This document shows positions 29,398 through 37,727 of a stretch of DNA of 37,727 bases, piece after piece. The translations under genes and the position numbers were made by a program. The notes below the pieces were generated by a model. The model did not search any database and was not told the origin of the DNA. It saw only the letters and a program-made list of their open reading frames with translations. The first letter of the stretch is position 1; each line of letters starts with the position of its first letter. The DNA is from Verrucomicrobiota bacterium. Lineage in GTDB: Bacteria; Verrucomicrobiota; Kiritimatiellia; RFP12; UBA1067. The stretch spans positions 1 to 37,727 of the forward strand of contig JAKJGY010000022.1 in NCBI GenBank assembly GCA_022704145.1, given 5' to 3'.

Positions 29398-30231
29398 TTG
29401 AAACGCGGGAAAGGGCGAAACAGAAAAGGGTGGCTGGCCAACGCGGCGCTTTGCGCGGCGGCCCTGACCGTGATCGGCGCGCTCGTGGTGCTGCCGCTGG
29501 GCGTGATCCTGGCGGAGGCCTTTTCGGGCGGCTGGCGGCTCTGGGCGGCGAGCGTGGCCGAGCCTGAGGCGCGGGGCGCGATCCTCCTCACGCTGGCGGT
29601 CACGGCGCTGGCCGTGCCGCTCAATACGGTGTTCGGCGTGGCGGCGGCCTGGGCGCTGGCCAAGTTCCGCTTCAGGGGCCGCAGCCTGCTGCTCACGCTG
29701 GTGGACCTGCCCTTCGCGGTCTCGCCGGTGATCGCCGGCCTGATCTTCGTGCTCGTCTTCGGCCGTTCGGGCTGGTTCGGCGGGTGGCTGGCGGAACGGG
29801 GCCTGAAGGTGATCTTCGGGACGCCGGGCATCGTGCTGGCGACGCTGTTCGTGACGTTCCCGTTCGTGGCGCGCGAGCTGATCCCGCTGATGTCGGAGCA
29901 GGGCTCCGAGGAGGAGCAGGCGGCGCTCAGCCTGGGCGCGAGCGGCTGGAAGACCTTCTTCAAGGTCACGCTGCCCAATATCAAGTGGGGTCTGCTTTAC
30001 GGCATCATCCTCTGTAACGCGCGCGCCATGGGCGAGTTCGGGGCGGTCTCGGTGGTCTCGGGCCATATCCGCGGCGAGACGCTGACGCTGCCGCTGCACG
30101 TGGAGGTGCTGTACAACGAGTACAACTTCACCGCCGCCTTCGCCTGCGCCTCGCTGTTGGCCGGGCTGGCCGTGGTGACGATTATCCTGAAGACGGTCGT
30201 GGAGCTGAAGGGCGCGCGCGATGCGGCGTGA
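29398..30231 (+). CDS. cysW: Sulfate ABC transporter permease CysW
   Basis: The 277-residue partner of CysT has the same six-helix plan and an EAA loop (EEEQAALSLGASGWKTFFKV, TLPNIKWGL at about 160-190). ARAMGEFGAVSVVSGHIRGE, TLTLPLHVEVLYNEYNF is the usual CysW end. The start is TTG 29398, chosen because AGGAGG is placed six bases before it and no in-frame ATG keeps the first membrane helix. Confidence 0.92.
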   Translation: MKRGKGRNRKGWLANAALCAAALTVIGALVVLPLGVILAEAFSGGWRLWAASVAEPEARGAILLTLAVTALAVPLNTVFGVAAAWALAKFRFRGRSLLLTLVDLPFAVSPVIAGLIFVLVFGRSGWFGGWLAERGLKVIFGTPGIVLATLFVTFPFVARELIPLMSEQGSEEEQAALSLGASGWKTFFKVTLPNIKWGLLYGIILCNARAMGEFGAVSVVSGHIRGETLTLPLHVEVLYNEYNFTAAFACASLLAGLAVVTIILKTVVELKGARDAA

Positions 30232-30243
30232 GGAAGGTGGACG

Positions 30244-31308
30244 ATGAGTATCTCAATCCGGCAGGTCAGTAAGACGTTCGGGGCGTTCCGCGCGCTGGAC
30301 GGGGTTAACCTGGAGGTGCCTTCAGGCGGGCTGACCGCGCTGCTGGGGCCGTCCGGCTCGGGCAAGACCACGCTGCTGCGCATCGTCGCGGGGCTGGAGA
30401 GCGTCGATGAGGGGACTTCCGGCGAGATCCTGTTTGACGGCCAGCCGGTGACGGACAACCCGGTGAACCGCAGGCAGGTGGGCTTCGTCTTCCAGCATTA
30501 CGCCCTGTTCCGGCACATGACCGTCTTTGAGAATGTGGCCTTCGGCCTGCGGGTCAAGCCGCGCGCGCAGCGACCCTCGCAGGCGGAGATCCGCGAGCGC
30601 GTGCAGGAGCTGCTCAGGCTGGTGCAGCTCGAACAGCTCGCGCAGCGCTTCCCGTCGCAGCTTTCGGGGGGGCAGCGTCAGCGTATCGCGCTGGCCCGCG
30701 CGCTGGCGATCCAGCCCCGCGTGCTGCTGCTTGACGAGCCGTTCGGCGCGCTCGACGCGCAGGTGCGCGCCGAGCTGCGCCGCTGGCTGCGGCATCTGCA
30801 TGACACGATCCATGTGACAAGCATTTTTGTGACCCACGACCAGGAGGAGGCGCTGGAGGTCGCGGATCGCGTGGTGGTGATGAACAGGGGGCGGATCGAG
30901 CAGGTGGGCGAACCGAACGAGGTTTTCCAGAACCCCGCCACGGAGTTCGTGATGAAGTTCCTGGGCGATGTGAACGTGTTCCACGGGCGGCTGCATAACG
31001 CCGAGCCGGTCTTCACCGGCGAGCCCGCCGCCGGCGACGCGGTGCGGCTGCTGGTGCGCCCGCACGACCTCACGGTTCAGATGCAGCCCGGCGACGGGGT
31101 CAGCCTGCAGGCGCGGGTCTACCGCGTGCTGCTGGCCGGCTCGCTGGTCAAGATCGAGCTGACCAGTCAGGGCCGCGTGGTCCAGGTGCACGTGCCGCAC
31201 GAGACCTACCGTGCCACGCCGGTCGTGGCGGGGCAGGAGGTGTATCTGGTGCCCAAGGTCTCGCGCCTCTACGGTGCGGAGGCTGAGGCGATCGAGTATG
31301 TGATTTAG
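30244..31308 (+). CDS. cysA: Sulfate ABC transporter ATPase CysA
   Basis: The 354-residue ATPase has Walker [10 protein letters not shown] (35-43), the Q-loop in [14 protein letters not shown], the signature LSGGQRQR (140-147), Walker B VLLLDEP (about 160-166) and His in VTHDQEEA. The C-terminal 120 residues are the TOBE regulatory domain seen in CysA and MalK-like importers. It drives sulfate uptake through CysTW. GGAAGGTGG precedes ATG 30244. Confidence 0.95.
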   Translation: MSISIRQVSKTFGAFRALDGVNLEVPSGGLTALLGPSGSGKTTLLRIVAGLESVDEGTSGEILFDGQPVTDNPVNRRQVGFVFQHYALFRHMTVFENVAFGLRVKPRAQRPSQAEIRERVQELLRLVQLEQLAQRFPSQLSGGQRQRIALARALAIQPRVLLLDEPFGALDAQVRAELRRWLRHLHDTIHVTSIFVTHDQEEALEVADRVVVMNRGRIEQVGEPNEVFQNPATEFVMKFLGDVNVFHGRLHNAEPVFTGEPAAGDAVRLLVRPHDLTVQMQPGDGVSLQARVYRVLLAGSLVKIELTSQGRVVQVHVPHETYRATPVVAGQEVYLVPKVSRLYGAEAEAIEYVI

Positions 31309-31331
31309 GGCTGAAGGGGGAAGGTGGAGCG

Positions 31332-32036
31332 ATGACAGCGGATGAACTGAACGGAGAATGGGAGGGCCACGACGCGGAAGGTGTGATCCGGCGCGCCTGG
31401 GAGGCTTTTGGCGAGGGGCTGGTTTTCGCCACCTCGCTGGCGGCGGAAGACCAGGTCATCACCGAGATCATCGCGCGCAACGGTTGGCCGATCCCGCACG
31501 TGACGCTGGACACGGGCAGGCTGTTTCCCGAGACCTACACCTTGCTCGCCGAGACGGAAAAGCGTTACGGCGTGCGCATCCGGGTGTTCTTTCCGGACGC
31601 CGCAGCGGTCGAGGCGCTGGTGGCGGAGAGGGGCGTCAACCTCTTCTACGAGAGTGTCGAGAACCGCAAGCTCTGCTGCCGCGTGCGCAAGCTTGAGCCG
31701 CTCCGGCGCGCGCTCGCGCCCTATCGCGCGTGGCTGTGCGGGCTGCGGCGCGAGCAGTCCGTCACGCGCGCGGGGCTGCGGGTGGTGGAGGAGGACCGCG
31801 CGAACGGGCTGATCAAGGTGAACCCGCTCGCCGGCTGGACGGAGCAGGAGGTCTGGGGGGTGGTCGCGGCCCGGGCGATTCCGTATCACCCGTTACATGA
31901 CCGGGGCTATCCGAGTATCGGGTGCGCCTGCTGCACGCGGGCCGTCGCGCGCACCGAGGGGGTGCGCGCCGGACGCTGGTGGTGGGAGGCGCCCGAGCAC
32001 AAGGAGTGCGGGCTGCACAGCGGCAGCCGACTGTAG
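31332..32036 (+). CDS. cysH: APS reductase (assimilatory, iron-sulfur type)
   Basis: The 234-residue protein belongs to the PAPS/APS reductase family. A CC pair at 115-116, a Cys-x-Cys-Cys block at 198-201 and Cys226 in KECGLH are the marks of the [4Fe-4S]-containing type that uses APS rather than PAPS. FATSLAAEDQVITEII is the adenine-binding loop and TLDTGRLFPETY the PP-loop strand. It reduces APS to sulfite with thioredoxin or glutaredoxin. Use of APS fits the absence of a working APS kinase here (see the CysN entry). No sulfite reductase gene is in the window. Confidence 0.92.
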   Translation: MTADELNGEWEGHDAEGVIRRAWEAFGEGLVFATSLAAEDQVITEIIARNGWPIPHVTLDTGRLFPETYTLLAETEKRYGVRIRVFFPDAAAVEALVAERGVNLFYESVENRKLCCRVRKLEPLRRALAPYRAWLCGLRREQSVTRAGLRVVEEDRANGLIKVNPLAGWTEQEVWGVVAARAIPYHPLHDRGYPSIGCACCTRAVARTEGVRAGRWWWEAPEHKECGLHSGSRL

Positions 32037-32099
32037 GCGGCGGGCTGTTTGGCGAGCGTGAGTCGAAACCGGAGCAAAGCTTTCAGAGAGGTGAAAAAC

Positions 32100-33002
32100 A
32101 TGAGCACACTATCCCAGTTACGGCAGCTTGAGGCGGAGAGCATCCATATCTTTCGTGACGCGGTGAGCCAGGCGCAGAACCCGATCCTGCTGTACTCCAT
32201 CGGCAAGGACTCGTCGGTGCTGGTCAGGCTGGCGCAGAAGGCCTTTTACCCGGGGCGTCTGCCGTTCAAGCTGCTGCACATCGACTCCACCTGGAAGTTT
32301 CGCGAGATGATCGCCTTCCGCGACCGTTTCTGCGCGGAGCAGGGGCTCGACCTGATCGTCCACTCCAATGAGGAGGGCCGCGCCGCAGGCGTCAACCCCT
32401 TCGACTACGGCAGCCGCAAGTACACGGACATCATGAAGACGCAGGCGCTGCTGCAGGCGCTGCGCCAGGGCAAGTACGACCTGGCTTTCGGCGGCGCGCG
32501 GCGCGACGAGGAGAAGTCACGCGCCAAGGAGCGCGTGTTCTCGTTCCGCGACAAGCACCAGCAGTGGGACCCCAAGAACCAGCGGCCGGAGCTGTGGAAC
32601 AGCTACAACGCGCGGGTCAATCCGGGCGAGAGCGTGCGCGTGTTCCCGCTGTCGAACTGGACGGAGACCGACATCTGGCAGTACATCCGGGTGGAGCGGA
32701 TACCGATCGTGCCGCTCTATTTCGCCGCGCCGCGTCCGGTCGTCGAGCGCGACGGCCAGTGGATCATGGTGGATGACGCGCGCATGCGCCTGGCGCCGGG
32801 GGAGCGGCCTGTGGAGCGGTGGGTGCGTTTCCGCACGCTCGGCTGCTATCCGCTAACGGGGGCGGTCGAGTCGCGGGCCACGACGGTCGAGGAGATCGTG
32901 GCCGAGACACTACAGGTGAGGGTGAGCGAGCGTTCGACGCGCGTGATCGACCACGACGGCGACTCCTCCATGGAGCAGAAGAAGCGCGAGGGCTACTTCT
33001 AA
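32100..33002 (+). CDS. cysD: Sulfate adenylyltransferase small subunit
   Basis: The 300-residue protein is CysD: an ATP-pyrophosphatase fold with the PP-loop YSIGKDSSV (about 31-39), then [34 protein letters not shown] and a C-terminal [13 protein letters not shown]. Together with CysN it joins ATP and sulfate to APS and pyrophosphate, driven by GTP hydrolysis. GAGAGGTG lies before ATG 32100. It sits between cysH and cysN, separated from cysN by 184 bases. Confidence 0.95.
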   Translation: MSTLSQLRQLEAESIHIFRDAVSQAQNPILLYSIGKDSSVLVRLAQKAFYPGRLPFKLLHIDSTWKFREMIAFRDRFCAEQGLDLIVHSNEEGRAAGVNPFDYGSRKYTDIMKTQALLQALRQGKYDLAFGGARRDEEKSRAKERVFSFRDKHQQWDPKNQRPELWNSYNARVNPGESVRVFPLSNWTETDIWQYIRVERIPIVPLYFAAPRPVVERDGQWIMVDDARMRLAPGERPVERWVRFRTLGCYPLTGAVESRATTVEEIVAETLQVRVSERSTRVIDHDGDSSMEQKKREGYF

Positions 33003-33040
33003 CGCGGGCGGAGCCCGCAACCGAAAGGGGCATCCGCAAA

Positions 33041-33110
33041 TGAACGCCAATGAACACGAATTTGGGGTCTGGGTTCTATCGCGTTGATTCGCGTAAATTC
33101 GCGGCAAGAC
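33041..33110. repeat. Dispersed TTCGCG-type repeat between cysD and cysN
   Basis: The 70 bases contain ATGAACGCCAATGAACACG and GATTCGCGTAAATTCGCGG, spaced copies of NATTCGCG/CACGAAT. It is related in style, not base for base, to the 38-bp repeats at 8059 and 8494. It occupies most of the unusually long cysD-cysN gap. Confidence 0.55.
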
Positions 33111-33186
33111 GGAAATGGTGGAGTGGTGAGTGGATTGACCCGTGGGGACTGGAACTGGGACTGGGAAGGGGAAGCGAGGTTTACAA

Positions 33187-35049
33187 ATGAGTGACATCGG
33201 CAGTTATCTGGACGAGCATGAGAACAAGAACCTGTTGCGGTTCATCACCTGTGGCTCGGTGGACGACGGCAAGTCGACGCTGATCGGGCGGCTGCTTTAC
33301 GACAGCAAGCTGATTTACGAGGATCAGATCAGCGCCCTGCAGGACGATAGCGAGAAATGCGGCACGACCGGCGCGGGCGAGATCGACTACGCGCTGCTGC
33401 TCGACGGGCTCAAGGCGGAGCGCGAGCAGGGCATCACGATCGACGTGGCCTACCGCTACTTCTCCACGCCGCAGCGCAAGTTCATCATCGCCGACACGCC
33501 GGGGCACGAGCAGTACACCCGCAACATGGCCACCGGGGCCTCCACGGCGAACCTCGCGGTGATCCTGATTGACGCGCGCTACGGCGTCGTCACCCAGACG
33601 CGGCGCCACGCCTTCATCGCCTCGCTGCTCGGCATCCGCCACCTGCTGGTCGCGGTCAACAAGATGGACATCGGGGGGTATCGCGAGGAGACCTTCCTGA
33701 CGATCCGCCAGACGTTCAGCGATTTCGCGCGGCGGCTGGACATCCCCGATATCCGGTTTGTGCCGGTCTCGGCGCTCAAGGGCACGAACGTCTCGTGCCG
33801 CTCGCCTGAGCTGACGCCCTGGTACACCGGGCCGTCGCTCCTGGAGATCCTGGAGTCGGTCGATGTGTCGCAGGACGTGAACACGCACGACTTCCGCTTT
33901 CCCGTGCAGACGGTCCTCCGGCCGCACCTTGACTTCCGCGGCTTTGCGGGGACGGTGGTGTCGGGCGCGGTCGCGCCGGGCGAGCGGCTTCGCGTGCTGC
34001 CGTCGGGCAAGGTGTCGAGCGTCAAGCGCCTCGTGACGGCGGACGGGGACCTTGAGCGGGCTTTCGCGCCGCAGGCCGTGACGATCGAGCTGGCCGACGA
34101 GGTGGACATCAGCAGCGGCGACATGCTGGTGCACGACAACAACCTGCCGCGCGTGCGGGATCGTTTCGAGGCGGTGGTGATCTGGATGAGCGAGATCCCG
34201 CTCAAGGCGGGCTCGCACTATCTGGTGCGCCACGCCGGGCGCTTTGTGAAGGCGCGCGTCGCGGCGCTCCTGTATGCGATCGACGTGAACACGATGGAGC
34301 AGTCGGAGGTGGCGGAGCTGCCGCTGAACGGCATCGGGCGCATCGTGGTGGAGACGACGCTGCCGCTTTACGTCGATGCCTACGCGGTCAACCGCGCGAC
34401 CGGCAGCCTGGTCTTTGTCGACCCGCTCAGCAACGTGACGGCCGGCGCCGCGATGATCACGGACGACGTCTTCGTGGATGCGCAGACGCCCCGTGCGGTG
34501 AGCGACGCGGCCACGCTGATCCGCGACCATGTCGAGCGGCGGGAGTTCCACTGGGAGACGGGTCTGGTGACGGCGCGTGACCGGCTCGTGCGCAACCGGC
34601 ACGTGGGTAAGACGGTCCTGGTGACGGGCGGCTCGACAATCGCGGTCCAGACGTTCGGCAAGGAGCTGGAGCAGCGCCTGTTCAGGCTGAACCTCAACTC
34701 CTATTATCTGGGTTACTCAAGCCTGTCGCGCGGTCTGGCGTCGGATGTGGCGGACATCCGCTCGGAGCATGACGCGCAGATCCGGCGGCTCGGCGAGCTG
34801 TCGCGGATCCTGACGGATGCCGGGCTGATCTTCATCACGGCGCTGCCCGAGGCTGACCGCTACACGGTCGAGCGGCTGAAGCTGCTCAGCCAGCCGAACG
34901 AGCTGCTGACGGTCGAGCTGGGCGGTGTGGGCGACGCCGTGAGAGGCGCGGCGATCACGCTCGACGAGCGGACGCCGCTGGCGGAGGGGGTCGATGCCGT
35001 GCTGGCGCTGCTGGCCGACAACCGTGTGATACCGGACTACTGTATCTGA
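33187..35049 (+). CDS. cysN: Sulfate adenylyltransferase large subunit with degraded APS-kinase domain
   Basis: Residues 1-450 are CysN, a translation-factor-type GTPase: P-loop GSVDDGKST (19-27), switch DTPGHEQYTRNM (103-114) and NKMD (158-161), then two beta-barrel domains. It activates CysD in APS formation. Residues about 455-620 align with CysC, the APS kinase, but the Walker A loop (normally GxxGxGKS/T) reads VTGGSTIAVQTFGKEL at 478-493 with no Gly-Lys-Ser/Thr. So the kinase half is probably inactive. The usual DGD-x-x-R and following motifs are also altered (YLGYSSLSRGL). ATG 33187 is the start. It overlaps the end of the convergent AraC gene by 13 bases. Confidence 0.93.
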   Translation: MSDIGSYLDEHENKNLLRFITCGSVDDGKSTLIGRLLYDSKLIYEDQISALQDDSEKCGTTGAGEIDYALLLDGLKAEREQGITIDVAYRYFSTPQRKFIIADTPGHEQYTRNMATGASTANLAVILIDARYGVVTQTRRHAFIASLLGIRHLLVAVNKMDIGGYREETFLTIRQTFSDFARRLDIPDIRFVPVSALKGTNVSCRSPELTPWYTGPSLLEILESVDVSQDVNTHDFRFPVQTVLRPHLDFRGFAGTVVSGAVAPGERLRVLPSGKVSSVKRLVTADGDLERAFAPQAVTIELADEVDISSGDMLVHDNNLPRVRDRFEAVVIWMSEIPLKAGSHYLVRHAGRFVKARVAALLYAIDVNTMEQSEVAELPLNGIGRIVVETTLPLYVDAYAVNRATGSLVFVDPLSNVTAGAAMITDDVFVDAQTPRAVSDAATLIRDHVERREFHWETGLVTARDRLVRNRHVGKTVLVTGGSTIAVQTFGKELEQRLFRLNLNSYYLGYSSLSRGLASDVADIRSEHDAQIRRLGELSRILTDAGLIFITALPEADRYTVERLKLLSQPNELLTVELGGVGDAVRGAAITLDERTPLAEGVDAVLALLADNRVIPDYCI

Positions 35050-35936
35050 GGCCGGGTGCGGCGGAACGCGCGCGGCGAGAGGGAGAGGTGCGCCCGGAAC
35101 TGGTGGTTGAAGTGCGAGATGTTGCCGAAGCCGCAGCCGAGCGCGATCTCGCCGACGGTGAGTTCGGTCTCCAGCAACTGCCGGCAGGCGGCGTTGAGGC
35201 GCACCTCGGCGAGGAACTGGGTCAAGCTCTTGCCGGTGTGGCGCTTGAAATGGCGCTGGAAGGTGGCCTTGCACATTTGGGCCTCGTCGAGCACGTCGGC
35301 GAAGCGGAGGTCCTCCGGGTAACGGCGGAACACGAGGTTGATGGCCTTCTGGAGGCTGCGGTAGGTGGCTGCGCGGGCGGGCGGCGCGAAGGTCGCGCGC
35401 GTGACGGGCGTGCGCTCGTCGGGCCGCGTGCGCGCCACCGTGTCGAGGAGCTGGAGCAGGCACGCCAGCCGGGCGAGTCCGGACTGGGCGGCGGCCTCCT
35501 GAAACAGCGCGGCGGCGCGGGCGACGGCGGGGCCGGTGAGGTGCAGGCCGCGCTGTGCGGCGCTCCAGAACGGGAGCAGGGCGCGCGTCTCCGGAAAGCG
35601 CCAGAGCGGCTTGTCGGCGTCGGTGTCGAACTGGACGGCGAAGCCTGCGGTGTGTCGCTCCAGGTGCCAGTAGTGCGGCAGGCCCGGCCCGAGCAGCACG
35701 AGGTCCGGGCCGTCAAACTGGGCGATCGAGTCGCCGATGAAGCGGGTGCCCGTGCCTTTCAGGATGAGGGTCAGCTCCATCAGCGCGTGGTGGTGCCACT
35801 GGTGGCCGGACCCGTCAAACGGGCGGCATGACCCGTCCTCCAGCACCCGCTCCATGTCATGGAGGTTGTCGCGCCACCGCAGCAGGCGGAACGACTCGTC
35901 GGGCAGGAGGGGGATGTCTTCGGTCTTAAGTCGCAT
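35037..35936 (-). CDS. AraC-family transcription regulator
   Basis: The 299-residue protein has a cupin-type N-terminal sensing half (WHHHALMELTLILKGTGTRF and GLPHYWHLERHTAGFAVQFD) and two C-terminal helix-turn-helices (about 205-295: FADVLDEAQMCKATFQRHFK, then VGEIALGCGFGNISHFNHQF, ending SLSPRAFRR). AraC proteins bind a sugar or related ligand and activate a nearby operon. It diverges from the PfkB kinase gene with 196 bases between, the usual arrangement for a regulator and its target. ATG 35936 gives a proper start of the sensing domain; longer frames add nothing recognisable. Confidence 0.88.
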   Translation of the reverse strand: MRLKTEDIPLLPDESFRLLRWRDNLHDMERVLEDGSCRPFDGSGHQWHHHALMELTLILKGTGTRFIGDSIAQFDGPDLVLLGPGLPHYWHLERHTAGFAVQFDTDADKPLWRFPETRALLPFWSAAQRGLHLTGPAVARAAALFQEAAAQSGLARLACLLQLLDTVARTRPDERTPVTRATFAPPARAATYRSLQKAINLVFRRYPEDLRFADVLDEAQMCKATFQRHFKRHTGKSLTQFLAEVRLNAACRQLLETELTVGEIALGCGFGNISHFNHQFRAHLSLSPRAFRRTRPQIQ

Positions 35937-36132
35937 CGTGGAGCCTGAAGCTGGAGGCCGTGTCCGATAAAGTGATGCCAGAATACAAAAAAATGATACG
36001 GGAGGCAAAGACAACGCGGTTCTTTTTCGCTATGATGACGCTTGTTCGCTGGGATTCTGCGGCAGGGTATGCGGTGGGGCCGGGGGGGTCGCGCGTGTCC
36101 TCTGCCGCGCGGGGGGCGTGCGGAGGCGGCAG
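35937..36132. promoter_or_regulatory. Divergent promoter region of araC-type gene and sugar kinase
   Basis: The 196 bases between the two start codons must hold both promoters and the regulator's sites. An AT-rich core (about 35980-36035) is flanked by GC-rich DNA. I see no confident boxes; the Shine-Dalgarno GGAGG at 36122-36126 belongs to the kinase gene. Confidence 0.5.
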
Positions 36133-37365
36133 ATGGCGACGGATGTTCTGATTCTGAATACGGCGGTGATGGATCTGCGCAGCCCGGATTTCGGGTTTGC
36201 CGACCGGCTGGCGGGGGCGGGGGGGCTCGCGCGCTGCGCGACCGAGGCGATGCCGCCCTATTCGCAGGAGGAACTCCGGGCGTATGTCGGGAACGGGCGC
36301 GCGACGGCCGGGGGGCCGGGCAACACCGCCCCGCTGCTGACGCGGGCCGGCCTGCGCACGGCGGTCGGCGTCAATCTGGGCTGCGGCGCCGCGGGAGGGC
36401 TCGACGTGCTGGGGCGCGCGTTCGCGGACCGGCTGGCGGCGGCGGGGGTCGATCTCTCGGCGACGGTCGTGCATCCGGCCCTGCCGACCGGCGCGACCTT
36501 CATCCATGAGTCGGACGGGGGCGAGCGCGGCGGGATCGTCTACTTCCCCAACGCGAACAACGATTTTGACTTCGAGCGTTTCAAGGCGCACGTGCTGCGG
36601 CTGGCGCCCCGTGTGATGTATTACATGTACTCCGGCCTGTCCGACCGGGGCGACGCCAACGGGGGCCGCGACCTGGCGGCCTTTGTGGCCTGGTGCCGCG
36701 CGCAGGGGTGCGTGACCCTTGCGGACAGCCACACGCTGACAGGGGAGCCGCAGGCGCTGATCGCGAGCGGCGCGCCGGTGCCCGCGTACGCGCTGCTGGA
36801 GCCGCTCCTGGGGGAGCTGGACCTGTTCTTCACCTCCGCCGACGAGGCCCGCATGATCCGCAACACGCTGGAGCCGGGCAACGGCCGGAGCGGTGCGGAC
36901 ACGGAGGGCTGCTGCCGGAGCTTTCTGGAGTTCCTGGCGGCGCGCTTCGCGGCGGGCGCGGGCCGCGCGCGGCTCTTCGGCGTGACGGTCAAGAACGGCG
37001 CCTATGTGTGTCTGGTCGGGCCTGACGGGCGGGCGCGGGAGACGCGTTTCTGCGCCTCGCGCTTCATGGTCGGGGGGGTGGTCGACCTGGTGGGTGCGGG
37101 CGACTCCTTCCGGGCGGGCCTGGTGGCGTATGTGGCCCGGCACAGGGAGGCGTTCGTGGAGGGCCGCCTGGAGCTGGACGAGGCGGTGCAGGCGGGCAAC
37201 CTGATGGCGACGCTCTACGTGACGGCTCCGCTGGCGGACCGGTACGGGGCGGTCCCGCCTTTCGAGGCGCTTCTGGCCGTGGTGCGCGGCGGCCGGTCGT
37301 TCGCGACGGTCGAGGCGCTGAAGGCCGCGCTCGCAGGAGCGGCGGCGGGGGGGGCCGCGCCATGA
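36133..37365 (+). CDS. PfkB-family sugar kinase
   Basis: The 410-residue protein is a ribokinase/PfkB-type kinase. N-terminal GGPGNTAPLLTRAGLRTAVG is the first signature; the second, VVDLVGAGDSFRAGLVAYV, carries the catalytic Asp in GAGDSF. It is longer than most PfkB proteins (about 310-340) because of insertions at about 30-55 and 250-280. It phosphorylates a sugar or sugar alcohol with ATP; the substrate is not evident. The gene overlaps the following dehydrogenase-like gene by four bases (ATGA), so the two products should act in one pathway. The divergent AraC-type gene probably controls it. Confidence 0.88.
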   Translation: MATDVLILNTAVMDLRSPDFGFADRLAGAGGLARCATEAMPPYSQEELRAYVGNGRATAGGPGNTAPLLTRAGLRTAVGVNLGCGAAGGLDVLGRAFADRLAAAGVDLSATVVHPALPTGATFIHESDGGERGGIVYFPNANNDFDFERFKAHVLRLAPRVMYYMYSGLSDRGDANGGRDLAAFVAWCRAQGCVTLADSHTLTGEPQALIASGAPVPAYALLEPLLGELDLFFTSADEARMIRNTLEPGNGRSGADTEGCCRSFLEFLAARFAAGAGRARLFGVTVKNGAYVCLVGPDGRARETRFCASRFMVGGVVDLVGAGDSFRAGLVAYVARHREAFVEGRLELDEAVQAGNLMATLYVTAPLADRYGAVPPFEALLAVVRGGRSFATVEALKAALAGAAAGGAAP

Positions 37366-37727
37366 GCCGCGTGTTCGTCGGGGTGGGCTTCGGGCCGATC
37401 CAGGCCGGGCTCTTTGTGAAGGAGGCGGCGGATTCGGGACGCTTCTCGGAGATCGTCGTCTCGGAGGTCGACGCGGAGCTGGTCGACGCGGTGCGTGCGG
37501 CGGGCGGCCGCTATGTGGTGAATGTCGCGGGTGCGGCGAGCGTCGAGGCGGTGAGCGTGAGCGGCGTGACGCTGCTGAACCCCGCCGTGGCGGCGGAGCG
37601 TGCGCGTCTGCTCGAGGGCCTGGCGCGCGCCAGCGAGGTGGTGACCTCCCTGCCGTCGGTGGCCTGTTACGCGCGCGGCGGCGAGGCTTCGGTGGCGCGG
37701 CTGCTGGCCGAGGGCCTGGCGGCTGAG
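37362..37727 (+). CDS. Mannitol-1-phosphate-dehydrogenase-like protein (5' part only)
   Basis: The first 122 residues are visible: MSRVFVGVGFGPIQAGLFVK then EAADSGRFSEIVVSEVDAEL. G-x-G-x-x-x-x-G with an acidic residue at the end of the second strand is an NAD-binding fold close to mannitol-1-phosphate 5-dehydrogenase, as are VNVAGAASVEAVSVSGVTLL and the later ASEVVTSLPSV. Mannitol dehydrogenases of this kind oxidise a sugar-alcohol phosphate to a ketose phosphate. It overlaps the kinase stop by four bases. The window ends in the NAD domain, so the substrate half is not seen. Confidence 0.65.
   Translation, partial: MSRVFVGVGFGPIQAGLFVKEAADSGRFSEIVVSEVDAELVDAVRAAGGRYVVNVAGAASVEAVSVSGVTLLNPAVAAERARLLEGLARASEVVTSLPSVACYARGGEASVARLLAEGLAAE

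Noticed and set aside
33142-33186. Upstream extension of CysN reading Gly-Thr repeats
   Set aside because: It translates a G-rich repeat rather than a conserved N-terminus; CysN proteins begin close to ATG 33187.
1-37727. CRISPR array or cas genes
   Set aside because: No regularly spaced identical repeats with unique spacers and no Cas-like protein were found; the repeats present are few and irregular.

Overview
The window is GC-rich bacterial DNA made of a mobile accessory half (about 1-18,100) and a core-metabolism half (about 18,600-37,727). The core genes include a 2-oxoacid:ferredoxin oxidoreductase cluster with a fused beta-gamma subunit, a fused membrane/spermidine-synthase-like protein, a large secreted BACON/InlB-type protein, assimilatory sulfate uptake and reduction genes, and a PfkB kinase beside a mannitol-1-phosphate-dehydrogenase-like gene. 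Together with abundant short dispersed repeats they suggest an anaerobic member of the PVC group, perhaps Kiritimatiellota. This is a guess from gene style; no rRNA or marker protein in the window decides it.

Positions 1-10,917 look like the right end of an integrative phage-like element that continues to the left. It carries a terminase small subunit (cut by the window edge), two helix-turn-helix proteins and a DnaB-type helicase, and a rightward operon of small genes: a ComF-like phosphoribosyltransferase, a RadC-type JAB protein, two unknowns and a DUF2958 protein. Its genes share a CCGAAAGGA leader, and GC-rich hairpins follow four of the five. A leftward block of small regulators (two HTH/RHH proteins, ASCH, a zinc-ribbon protein, a possible RHH and others) ends at a divergent RHH gene pair. 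Lower-GC genes at 2,636-3,598 and 6,508-7,586 are accompanied by attC-like inverted repeats, as if integron cassettes had landed in the element without an integrase. The element ends in a 25-bp copy of a tmRNA (or tRNA) 3' end at 10,893-10,917, followed by a strong terminator that presumably belonged to that RNA gene.

Positions 11,112-18,107 form a second island. It starts with the C-terminal scrap of a tyrosine recombinase and holds an MmeI-like single-chain restriction-modification enzyme, a Schlafen/AlbA_2 protein, a possible PD-(D/E)XK nuclease, a protein that looks like a divergent class III nucleotide cyclase, and a convergent Fic protein. The trio at 14,144-16,858 (AlbA_2, nuclease-like, cyclase-like) is the best candidate for an undescribed defence system.

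From 18,634 the DNA looks chromosomal. korD-korA-korBC (electron transfer to ferredoxin during 2-oxoacid oxidation) is followed by the membrane-bound spermidine-synthase-like protein, then the secreted protein on the other strand. A tRNA with CAU anticodon and its own sigma-70-type promoter precedes an RluA-family pseudouridine synthase. A seven-gene operon, sulfate-binding protein-cysT-cysW-cysA-cysH-cysD-cysN, imports sulfate, activates it to APS and reduces APS to sulfite; CysN carries a degraded APS-kinase domain at its C-terminus. An AraC-type regulator then diverges from a PfkB sugar kinase that overlaps a mannitol-1-phosphate-dehydrogenase-like gene running off the right edge.
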